Of a stretch of DNA of 64,000 nucleotides, positions 38,646 through 51,000 are shown piece by piece. Below the pieces are notes generated by a model. It worked only from the letters and a program-made list of their open reading frames with translations. It was not told where the DNA came from and searched no databases. Positions within the stretch are counted from its first letter, which is position 1, and every line of letters starts with the position of its first letter. Made by a program: the position numbers and the translations under genes. Source of the stretch: Hoplostethus atlanticus (Eukaryota > Chordata > Actinopteri > Trachichthyiformes > Trachichthyidae); the NCBI GenBank assembly GCA_034670405.1, contig JAXDDX010000124.1, positions 119,501 to 183,500 of the forward strand. Direction: 5' to 3'.

Positions 38646-38868
38646 CAGAAAAAGCTCTGTTTTCAAATATTGGGGATTACATAAACAATTTAGATGTGAA
38701 CATTTCAAGTAATTTCGAACAGACTGGATACCAATTATGAAATTAACTGATTAAAATGTATTTGTTATTTATTATTAAATTATTGTGTTGAAAATGAGTA
38801 TTTTCCTTAAAGTATTGCGTGATTCACCACAAGCAGCAACGCTGCTTTACTGAGTGAAGAATTCTGGG

Positions 38869-38938
38869 TCTCGCGGTATTTTAATGCAGCAGATTCAGCG
38901 ATCTTTCATTAACTCGCGAGATCATGTGGCTCGCGAAA
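38869..38938. promoter_or_regulatory. fubp3: fubp3 promoter with three TCTCGCGAGA-like sites
   Basis: TCTCGCGGTA at 38869-38878, ACTCGCGAGA at 38912-38921 and GCTCGCGAAA at 38929-38938 are variants of the palindromic TCTCGCGAGA element known from TATA-less, CpG-type housekeeping promoters and bound by factors such as BANP. The middle copy matches nine of ten positions. They lie 70-140 bp before the start codon. No TATA box is seen. Confidence 0.55.
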
Positions 38939-39007
38939 CTCGGGCTTGGCACGTGTGCTGTTTTTTTTTGTTTTTTTTAAAGTGTGGCTCTGAGCTGCCG
39001 AGTGCGG

Positions 39008-42000
39008 ATGATGATGATGGCGGAGCTGGTTCAGGGACAGGCCTCGGTGGCTCAGCCTGGAACGAAAGATGACTTCGCAGACGCTTTACGCCGGGTCCGA
39101 CAGGTAATGCTTTCCAGCGAAGAGAAGTCTTGTGCTTTCGGACGACAAACAAGACCTTCCATGTGGTGTGGGAGAGCATTTTGGGCCAGAGCACCCCAGA
39201 CCCCCCTACTTGCAACACTCATGCACAGCTCGCTAGCAAGCTAAATAGCCACAAGCTCCCAGGGAGCTGAGACTGCATTGCTGTGCGTACAGATTAGAGT
39301 TTATGGGCCAGAAGACGCCTAATCAACACTACCAAAACTATCAAAATGATCAGGCAAAACATGTCTGACGTATCCAATAAAGACCTTGCATAATGACGAA
39401 GTTTGTGAAACTTTAGTAAGGCGACACGAGTAACAAACTGCAACCTGTTGTTAAGCCACAGAAGTTGAAGTTAGCTTAGCTTGCTACTAACCCAAGCCGA
39501 GAGCTGCCAGCTTTACTGGCACGGTAAGCCTCGCCGTAGTTCTGCGATGAAGCTGGCTGCTGCGTACTGACACGCTGTCAAAAGTTGTCTTTCTAGGGAA
39601 CACCTAAAACTGGTTTCCACACGTAAAAGGGCACAGTGAGAGCTTGAACGGTGACGACTTGCAATGCTAGGTGTGCTTATTGCCACTGTGTAACTTACTA
39701 GGAAGCTAGCATGTGTAGCATAGCTAAGGATCACACTGGTTGATTATCAACCTGGTATTAGCTAGTCAGGTTGCTACCAAGTGCAACATTGGCGTTAGGC
39801 CATGTAATGGGAACGTCATCTGTTCAAATAAGCCCACCCCTTGTTTAGTACACTTGGATTTTTCCGTTACCGGGACGTGGTTGTAAAAATACATTTTCAA
39901 AGCCTTGCTTTGCTGAGCTCACCAGTTTAACTGCTATTGCATGTTGTGACTACAAAACAGTTGGTGGCGGTAGTTATCATAAAGTTTGTCACACTGTAGA
40001 GATGTCTGTTGGACTCGAGGTGGATTTATATCCAACTGGAAAATGGGTGTCTGCAGTTCAGATTGTGTAGTGGACCCTGCTACACAGCTCCCAGTTTGCC
40101 TTTCTATAATGTTTCAGGTATAGCCTCCCTGTGAACCCTGACCCTGACATATCTTAAGTTTGTAAACCATTAATTTATATGATTATCAAAATATGTAAAG
40201 AAAGCTCTAACATAGCTTTAATAGCTCAAGGAGTTAATTTGCATGGTCAATACATTTACGTATATTGCATTCCCTGTACAGGCAGCTTGCTCCTTTTTAA
40301 TACGCCCAGATAAGCAAACGGCATAAGCACATGTCTAAGTTCCACTGGTGTCTGTTTCATAATGCCTTTGAAATCCCCCTCCCTCCTCCACTGTCTCAGC
40401 TATGTGCTTAGCCTGAGAGTTAGGAACTCGTGGCCTTGTACTAATGCTTCATTACATTAGTGTATGTGGCTTTAGTTTCCCCTCCTGATGCAGTTGTAGC
40501 AGTCACCTGTCCCTCTCAGCGAGGGGGACCGGCCTAGTGAGGGGGGCAGCCGTTCCATTTAGATCTTATATACTGCACGGGTGAAAAAATAACTTCATAC
40601 AACTGCGTTGCAATGAGATGCAATTCAATTGCTGAGCTTTTTTTTTAATGTTAAACTGTCATAAGAGCAAACGAAAGCAAGGCACACCAACCAGAAGAGG
40701 CTGCAGTCCATATAGATTAGCCAATTATTAGGGCTGCTCAATACAGGGTAGCAGTTAGGGCTGTAACAGTACAGTATTTTTCACAGCAGTAACAAATTGA
40801 AGGGACATAGTGGGAAATAACATAGGCTGCCAACACAAATATTTAGACTACTGGTTCTGTCTTGCCTGGAAAGTTAAAGCTACACAAGGCAAGATTTTTA
40901 AGTAAAAATCCACCTGTCTTCACCCTCAGTTACAACGTGGGACTATAGAGGACAGTGTCTAATCTGCCCTAATTAGACCCCCTAGATCCACCCTATTCAC
41001 CCTTACAGCCTCTCTCGTCCCTTTGGTATAAAGCCATAATAGATAAACATTTACTGTGCTGTCTGCAGTTTAATGACATTACACCACATGATATCTGTGT
41101 ATTGAAGTTCAAAGTTTTCATATGGTTACCTATCGCTAGCAAACTAGTCGCCAGCATGCAAAGTTTGCTAGTGTAGCTTTGAAGTTGATAACGTGACGTC
41201 AGTACACTGCACACTCCTCAGACCTCAATTTCCCGTTTGCTAGCAAGAGACAATGTAGCAGGAATGTGGCATGTAAAATAATAAAAATGTCGTTATGACC
41301 AACTCACATTCAGGGGAGATTATCTTTACAATACCGTGATAAAACCGTGTACCTCAGTACAATATGGAGACAATATCATGTTAAGGAAAAAGTGATATCC
41401 AAACATGGTCTCATAGTGGGAACCTGCTTTCAAAAGATCTTGCAGCTGCATCAGAAATCACCTAGCCACCCCAGCTGACACCATTTTAAAGGTCTCTGTC
41501 TCATAATCTTTGAATTTATCAGATTTACCAGAAAAAGATATTTGAAAAAGATAATTTATTTGTGTGTTGATCCATCCTAGTGTCACAATACCAGAACGTT
41601 GACTTAGATGTCAATACTAAGTTTAATATCCAAAACTTCAATGCCACTACGATACCATGGCAAACTATAAATACATAGAACAACCTCTGTGCTTTATTTT
41701 AACCAAATATCAACAAAATAAATATCAGTTACTTGAATATAATTGTGCTATGTCTTCTAAAAGTCACTGAGATGCTTTGTTATTTGTGTTACCACTTTTG
41801 ACTTGGTCAGCTTTAGCATCGTTTGCACAGGGGTTTTGATGTCGGTTGGGCGTTTGTCTTTGTCAGCTCAATAAGATAAATAGTTCCATATTTTGCTCCT
41901 GGCACCAGTTTTGTCAACCAGTTTAGGTGGACATGGATTCAGTTCAGGATGTGGTGGACTGTTTGACACTGTTGCCAAGTTTTCAGCTGTTAGTGCAAAT

Positions 42001-45000
42001 TTCAACAAATTCTGACTGCTGCCGTCCACTGTCAAGTCAAGTCAGTCTTTTTTTTAGACTTGTTTGCTAGCTATCCAGCTAGCTAACTTAAAGCCACCAA
42101 TTTAATGTGAACATGCAGTTACTAGCCACTAGTCACGTAACATTCACTACTGTAAGAAGATCCTTATAGTTAGGCAGCTTGTGTATGCTGTGTTTATGGA
42201 GCTAACTAACAAGGTGACATTATCTAACAAACAAATCAATCAGACGTCAGTGATGAAATGATCAATCCCAAGCAAAAAACAGCACAGAAACGAATCATGT
42301 CTTTTTCGTGTCGTAAGTCAAGAAATGCAATTCTTAGCCATTGTTGCCGAGCGTTGTGGCCAATATGGCCGCTGCGGGACGTTTCGTGACCTGAGCGGCC
42401 TCTATTCGATTTGTAGGCCTGCTCTAGCCAAGACGTTCTCGAGTTGAACACACTGGCCGTAACTTTGTCAACGCCATGGGTAGCTTCCTAATACCATGTA
42501 ACGGCAGTTGTGCTCTTGAGCCCTTTGTAGACTCAGATAGATAGAATAGATTACAGAGAAAATTCTGGCTAGCAGAATTGCATGGAAGCATAAATATATA
42601 TATATATATAGTGTTCTTTATCTCTCGTTATGATGTGCTACTAACAACCTAGAGCTGAACACTCTGGAGTAGGAGTTGTTGAGATGAGGGATGGGTATCA
42701 ATGTTGGAAGGGTATCCATTCTTAGTGTATATTTTGTAACTTTGAGTACAAAACTAGATTGACTCTTAGGTATTATAAAAGCTTTGTTTCAGAGTTGTTG
42801 AGCAAAGTTTGCCTTCAACAACTGACAGTGTCAATCTCAGTGGCCAGTCCCGAGATTGGCCAAGATTCACAAAGGTCCTCCCCCACCACACAGTCGTGTT
42901 TACGCTGAGGCCTGAGCAAACGTTAGACCTCAGGGGATTTCTGTTATAGGACAGATTGTCTCAGGCAGTTTCCCACAAGGGCCACCTGTCTGCCTGACTG
43001 TAAACCCCCACTGACCTGACTGCAGCACGACCGCTCTTTAGCAAGTGTGTGTGTGTGTGTATGTGTGTGTCACATCCAGGTAAAGGGGCGAGTTAGGTTT
43101 TTATTTATTTCAGGTGCTGTGATTCGCTATGCTGGTATTCAAAGCTGGCAGTGTAGTTTATAAAAAAACAAAGATTTAATGCTGTCAAGCACTGAAACCG
43201 TGATCTAAAACGGTCATAATTAATTGTGCCTATGACGCAGCATGTGGTATTAGACAGTGCTCTTTTGAGTTGAGCTGTGTGCCTACACTAACTAAATAGA
43301 GATGCAAAGTTTGAAAGCCTAATGATTGACTTGATGTTGTGTGTTGCAGGGGTAGCCTATTTGTATTCAGCTGTAAATTTGCTTCACAAAACTAATGCTA
43401 ATTGAGTAGGGCAGGTACCCTCCCAGTAAACACCTCATTCCACATCAGGTTGAAGCATTTTCTTGGGTAGTGGACTTGTCTACAGTACTACTCACATTGC
43501 TGACATACCAACAAAAAGAAGGTGTAGCTGCAGGGAAGTCGTGGAGAACAACACTCCACTTACTTTTCTCCCTTATTTCCATTCCACCCCTTTCAATTCT
43601 ACCGGTGGGCTCTGAAGAAGATAATGATCCCTGAAGGTGATGGAAGCCTCTAATTGGTGTCATTGTATTTTCATATTGCAAGAATTTCTAGTCTGGCACA
43701 GATCTCAATTTAGTGTAATTATCTGAAATGCTATACGTTTCAGCGGAGAGTGGTGGCAGATTGAGGGGGAGTGGAAAATGTATGATGCGCTATTGCAGCA
43801 CAAGTTTTGAATGTCAGCATCACCAGAGAATACGAGCAGCTAATTAGAGTTGGCAAGTGGACAATTTTCAGGGTGACGTCGCAGTAGTGTGCATTGAGAT
43901 ACGTAGATTGGTTTGTAGCTAAGCTGTACTGCAAACAAATGCACTCTGTGAAAGGGCAGTAAAGGTTGGATGCAGGGGCTGGACTTTTCCTATCGCTACA
44001 AGTGCAAGACTGAAATGATGTGCGTGTTTCAGATGGCCAAAAATATACAAGAGCATACTTATAATGTAGTCAATAAATAAATATGACCTCATTCTATGAC
44101 ATATTTCAGAATCTGAACTGTGCGGTTAGTAGCTTCCTTATATCTACTAATCTATAATGTATTAGCAGGCTTAGTATGAGGCTTTAAAGCAAGTGCTTTA
44201 GAAGGAGAGCGAACTTTCCACAATTAAATCTAGCAATACTTGTCACAGAAGCAGCATCATATTGAGTTATTAAGAAATATCTATATATGTTGCTCTACTG
44301 TAACAACACATTACTTAACACAAAATATGATTACAGGCATTTTACACCAGTTAAACACCCTGGAAACAACAAACATCCAATTTCCTGTATGGGTATTTCA
44401 AATGCAATTACAGCTAGAATTGAGTAGCAATTATAGCTCTCCTAAGTGGCCTTTACATCTGCAGTCTTGGTTCTTATCTTATGCTGAACATTAACTAGGT
44501 GTCAGAGCTTGACATTTTTGCCAAATGAGACCTGACCTGGACACAATTGGGTCAGGGCAGAATTTCAGGTATGTGCTTGCATTTGGATGGGTCAAACATT
44601 ATTTAAAAGAGAAAAATGCAGTAACATATTATACTTTAATAAAAAATAATAAACCTTTTGTTTAGCACTCTTCAAGAAGTTAGTGGTTCTCAGGCAATAA
44701 TACAGTAATAAATGGGTAAATGAGACTAAAACAAGTAATAAATTATATAAAAACCTGCCTGTAAAATGTGTTCCAAAGGGCAATCTAAAGCTTTGGCGCC
44801 TGCGCAGCAAAGACCCAATCACCTTTGGTCTTTGGCCTAGACTTAGTAGTGCAAGGAGAAGATCTCCAGCTACACTCTGGCTCATGAAGGGTTAGAAGCC
44901 TACACAAGAGGATTCCTTGGAAAGGAAAAAGAAATGTGTTCAAAAAGAAATGTGTATATATAGCCACAGCTTCACCTTTATTCTCTCTGTCCTACTTTGT

Positions 45001-48000
45001 TGTGTCTCCAGATGGCAGCTAAGATGGGAGGTGACCAGATGCCCAACATGAACAACTCCTCTCCAGTCATAGACCCTTCTCTCTACGGCTATGGAGGCCA
45101 AAAACGTTCGATGGACAATGGAGGTGAGAACTCCTGTATACACTCACATACCCATGCTTACCATGATATAGTAACACTTACAGACACTCTTTCTGGTGCT
45201 CTTGCTTTTATCCCACATAATATGTAGGTGATCACCTCCACACAAAACAATCATCCTGCTTAACATAAGCCCTAATACTTATCTCTGTCGCTGTGGAAGG
45301 GAATGCTCTAAATAGCTATCTTCTGCCTGCTCAAGACTTCTGTGTGTCCGTGCATGCATCTGTGCACCCATTCCTGCTCCACCCCCATATCCCATCAGTG
45401 TCCCTACAGTCATGGAAAACCCAGAAAAGTCATGCAAGTTTAAATTGTTGTTTTTAACAAAAATTGATACATGCCTAAAAAGCTCTAGTGTTTGCTGTCA
45501 AACTTGGCTGCTGAATCGATAACCCAATTGTAATATATAACCTGACAAGTTTTGGTTGTGGAAATTGTACTTCATGTCAGAGTAGCCATGGACGAGTTAT
45601 GGAATTTGATTAGCAAAAAGGTGTAGGAACCTCACACTATTCAGTCTGACACTATTGCATAACACACAGGACTTCATTGGGCGGTGCTTCACCATGTAGC
45701 GGGACAAGGATCCCAAAAAAGTGGGCCAAAAAGTGAAATGTTCTTGATTTGGCCAAGTCAATCACCCGACCTCAATCCAACTGAGTATGCGTTTCACTTG
45801 CTGAAGACCAGATTGAAGGCAAAAAGCCCTCCAAACAAGCAAGAACTGAATATGGCTGCAGTACAGGCCTTGGCAGAGCATCACCAGGGAAGATACCAAG
45901 CGTCTGGTGATGTCTAAGGGTTGTAGACTTCAGGCAGTTATGGATTGCAAAGGATTTGCAACCATATATTACATATAATTCATTTAAGTTTATGATAATT
46001 TGTCCAATTACTTTTGGTCCCCTAAAATGGTGGGATAAAAAATATTTCTTACACAGTTCACACGGATGTAAATGCCCTCAAATTAAATCTGACAGTCGGC
46101 ACTTGAACCTCATAGTTTCTTTTCAAATCCAATGTGCTGGTGTACAGAGCAACAAAAAAAGGGTCATTGTCCAAATACTTACATGTGTATGTATGTTGGA
46201 GATTCATTGTGCTACCCCACCCCTGCTTTTTCTGTCACTCTTCATTATTTCAGGGCAGGATAATCTACTCTTCCCACCACAAACTAAATAGTGTCGGTCA
46301 GACCAAGAACAAATCCCATGCTAGCCAGAGGCCATCTAGGGGATTGTTCCCACTCCCCTCTCCCTCATACTGCACTGCAGAACATATATACAATGTACAG
46401 TTATGATGGATTCTCACTTGTTGTTAGAGAAAACTGCATTGGGCTGCATGCCTCTCAAACTGATAAACAAGCCCTGTGCACCAAGCAAGTGAAACAAGTT
46501 TGTGGTGTGATGCAAAGTTCACCGATTACCGAGAAGGAACTGAGACTGTGTGCACCTTGGAGTGTTTAGAAATGTGGTTGTCACTGAATTGCTGATTAGG
46601 TAGGTCTCCATAGCTGCAACGCAGAACGGTCTGTCTTTGTTACCTTTTACACTTATAGGTTATTTAATGTATTTGATCACCTGCAATATGTAGAAGATTG
46701 CTTTACTGATTTGGATGCTAAATGATTTTGACCATTTATTATTTTAATAGTGGATATTTAGTATCCAGCCTCACTGTAGCACTATAGCATTGCATCCTCT
46801 TCATGAAGGAATTTAAGAGCGATGAGAGGCGTAGGAATATACCTACGAATATACCTAGGAATATACCCAGTGTGGACTGTTCCCTCTTCCAAGCGCGTGC
46901 CTCCATGAAATGAGGAACAAGAAAAGAAAACTGCAACTTATGTGAGGCTGGACTTGACTGAGCCCTGGCATTATTGGCAGGGTTTTTGAAACCATGTTAT
47001 TTTAAGAAGGAAATAGTCAGGCCTAATTGAGAGCATTCACTTAAGCAGTGACAGGAACAGAAAACTGTTTAGACTGTCAAGTTGAAATGTGACAGGAAAC
47101 GAGGTTTGTGCTGTACTGCTGACACTTATGGGCTCCAGTAGATTTACTTCCATTATAGATGTGGATGCATGATGTTTAGGCATAGTGAGCATGGCAAATG
47201 GGAGAAACAGATTGAATGAGTGGCTGCATTTCCACATCTAGTCTGGCCTCTCTGTGGAAAGGGAACAGTTGCCTTGTAGCTGAAGCTCATTGCAACATAG
47301 CGACAGAACAAACACACTCCTGCTACCATCTGAGCCTCATTGTGTCATTCACACACACTTCTTCACAGTTGTTGTGTGTTGTAACACAATAAAACAATAT
47401 GGTATGAACATTTTATTCATTCTAATTTGAATTTCAATCAATTGAGTTACTGACAATGAAGGTAATATATACAAGAAAGGATCCCATAATGGATATTTGT
47501 GCAGAGTGTGGGTAAGTTGCTGTGCTCAGAGCGAGTCGTAATTCTAGACAGGATGGGTTCAACCTGTGTCCTATTCAAGACACAGGATTTCCAGACACTG
47601 ATGAAAGCTGGAGGGCTGAAACATATTGTAAAATATTGGCACTGACGAGTTCTTTTGAGTTCCCATTCTTTTGAATTTTCATTTTGGTGTGGCGAGAATA
47701 GCTATCAAATGAAGGATCTGGCTTTGCAGCGTCGTGAACAAAGAGGGTCCTAGCTAGCTACGCCTAGAACCTGAAATACAGATTTGATCCAATTCATATC
47801 CATGAAGTGGAAACACAAATCATTTATCTTGTCCTCCTCTTATCTTGTCACGGTCGTTTGTATGATATTTCAGCTCTGAATGCATGGACAGATAAATTGT
47901 ATGCAATTCTGGTAAGGTTTGGCTCGTGCACTCTTATTGTTTGCAACACTTTGTCCTAGGGCCTTCTCTTTCAAGGTTGCACTACGGTATGATAACAATT

Positions 48001-51000
48001 AGAGGCCGAACTGTTCCCTGTGTAGCACTGGAGTCATACTTAGTTACGAAATGAATAAGAACATATATAGGTTCAAGTCAGTTTCATTATTTTATCCTAT
48101 AGTATATGTCCTTGTATGAATCCAGTGCACCCCCTATTTTTATATTCATAGCTGTTCCCTTCCCAAGCGTTAACCCCAATGCATTTCCAGAAAAAGTGAA
48201 ATCGGTGCAAACAGCCATAAAATTGATTGAACCTGCTAGATATCAACTCAGGTGTTCAGGTCTACGGCAGCATATCCTCCAGTGACCCCAGCAGGACCCC
48301 CGCTTGGCGCTGCCTGTCAAAATTCAATTCTGCACCAGCAACCACTGACCCGGCTGCTACCCTTCTCTTTCTGAACAGCCCTGATCGAAACACACACACT
48401 CATACACTCGCAGGCCTTATTTCCATGCTGGTGCAAGCCCCCTGCTGTGGGTCAGGACACTAACACACAGGATTGGCAGGGCCATATCCATCTGTTCCCG
48501 TCCCCTCCAGCCCTGACTCATTCTCCTCCATTTTGCTGCTTCACTGGCCAGCATTTGGATAAGTGGAGATGATTTTACAATGATCTCGGTTTACTTCTTA
48601 CATGCTTAATTGGTTTTCTCTCCTCTGTGTCCTCTCTCTCTTTCTCCGTCTCTCAGTTGGTAACCAGCTTGGTGCGATGGTACATCAAAGGTGAGCAGAG
48701 CATATTCAAATCTCTGTTAATTGGAGACATAAGTAGATATGAATTCACTTGGATTATGTTCTAGAATTTTCTCACTGCCTGTATTACGTAGATTGATACC
48801 ATTACATTTTAAGTAAATCTCAAAATAATCATATTTAGCTGTATGCCACTTTCAAAGACAGATTCCTACTCCATGATTTGGCACACTGTGCTTTCAGTGT
48901 GATCACACACTCTAGGCTTGGGCGGTATCAAAATCTACCTATTTACAATATTCCTGTGATGATAACGACATACGATATTATCATTGCTGTTGAAAAGAAC
49001 CTCACAAACTACTGCAATTACTACTTATGACCCTTTACACAAAAGGCCTCTATTTTGCACTAAATGTGCAAAAGTTTCTGTTTGTTGGTATATAATGTAA
49101 TACAGCAGCTTCCTTGCGCAGTCAAAGCCACGTTTCTAATAATTATATAATAAGTGGCCTAATTAACCTTTCTTTTGCTCTCTCTAAGTTTCAGTACTAT
49201 TGTGGTTTCTCAATTTTGTGCTGAACAATATTATCGTTTTATTACTCAAGCCTAATACATTCACTGTTGATCCATTGTCAATTTGGGGTCATGTTGTTGC
49301 TGGCTGTTAGAGATCCACAGATGAGAGAATGGGAAAACGAGGAAGTTGGTTGAAAAGTTGGTTTAGGGTTACAGAGGGTTACGCAGTCTTTAGTTTCAGA
49401 TGGCTCTTGATTATCCATACAGTCAATGTTTTCTTAGGTCAACCTGTATCATTGATCATGTCCTAATCTCTCACAGGGCTCTTGCGACAGAAGACTACAA
49501 TGTGCCTGACAAGATGGTGGGATTCAGTAAGTAGCCCTTGAGGTCACCATAGTCCGTACTAGTGTTTGACACAGTAGTCGACAGTATTGGCATTATTCTA
49601 CTCCATTTTTGGGTCACAGAGGCTTAACACTGGCCTTTTCAGTTTCCCCTCTCTCTCTCCCCCTAATAGTCATTGGAAAAGGAGGAGAGCAGATCTCAAG
49701 AATTCAGTCGGAATCAGGTTGTAAGATCCAGATTGCTGCAGGTAAGCTCTAGCTGAGGACAGTTGGCCTTGATTTAGATGTGAGTTGCCTAGTTATCCAC
49801 ACCCTTGAACGAGGCATGAGCCGTAAACGGAGCACATTTGGGTAGTATCTTTTCAGATATAGAGAGCTTTGGAACTGGTTAGCATTAGTCAGTTGTTACA
49901 TTGAAAACAGTGATTTTGCTGTTGGAGTGCACAAGTAGGCAAGCAAGTTAAATATGTCCTGTGGGAAACGCTGTAGGTTTCCTGTGATTTCTGTACTTTC
50001 AAACACTCCGGTACAGAACGGTCAATGGCTTTTTGATGGAAATAAATCAAGAACAAGTATACTATATAGTTCAGCATTTTTAAACGATGTCAAAAGTTGT
50101 CAAAATAATTTTTGGTCTCATGACAACAACTCTGCAGCAAAATGTTTCCTACAGTCTAAGAGGGCATTGCCAAATTATAGATCATGCACAGATGGGGATT
50201 TTGCCAAAAGGCTGTAAGTAAACGTTGGTCACAGTATGGTGTTTTAGGTAAGGCTGACTAAGCAGTGATGTGTCCTGTTTAGGTTGTGTGTCAGATGGCT
50301 ATATGGTATATGTAAAACATAACCAAAATTCATTCATCAGGTTGGCTAAATGCCATGCAGGCTACATAGCCATTTATCACAATGTTTAGGCTTTTTATGT
50401 TAAGCTGCCTATATGCACGTAAGCTATATGGGACATTTAAAAATATAGTTTGTTAATTAAAAGTATGAAAAAAATAAAATTAACCATGTGTTTTTGCCAA
50501 TGCAGTTTCATTATGTCATTTGTCTAGGATCATCTATTGTTAGCCTATTTATAACCTACATTTCAGGTTTTTGTAGCCTAATCTGATGCTGATGTTCCTT
50601 TCTAAAATGAATACTGCAATGTTTGCTCGATCTAGGCCATGCCATTGTGCCAATGACCCTGTTAAATGTAAACTGGACCCTGTTCAAAATCACAGGCGAT
50701 AGAAACCGTGTGTGTGTGCAATATTGGGATGTTGAGTGTCAACTTGCAGTACTTTTATTTTCAGTTAAATACAACACTGGAAGAATCCCTTTTATTATCT
50801 CTTTACTCATAGTCAATTACTGCGAGGGTTGTTGTATCCACCTTTGCTTGTTTGGCATCAGTTTGCTGTATGTTTACAAGGCTTTTGGCTACAGGCTAGA
50901 CAGACAACCCACTCTAACTCAACTCATAACAACAAACTGCTTAAAGGGTAATTCCGGTATTTTTAAACCTGGGCCCTATTTGTACATATTAGTCATTTAG

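Larger units (their letters stand above)
29101..38850. other. Intergenic region between ass1 and fubp3
   Basis: About 9.7 kb without a gene I can support. It contains G-runs (32093-32106, 35579-35593, 35738-35749), a (CT)n tract (36302-36339), a short TTGGATTCTAAT repeat patch (34920-34985), a SINE (38405-38645) and non-repetitive, homeodomain-motif-bearing stretches around 30.6-32.3 kb and 36.95-37.6 kb. The - strand frame at 33874-34092 matches no protein family I recognise. Confidence 0.55.

Noticed and set aside
40730-41640. Complete hAT element
   Set aside because: Words such as GGGCTGTAACAGTACAGTAT hint at a repeat, but no matching ends or duplication could be found.
50623-51000. 125-residue + strand frame in fubp3 intron 5
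   Set aside because: No family resemblance, and it runs into the TTAA foldback element; a chance frame.
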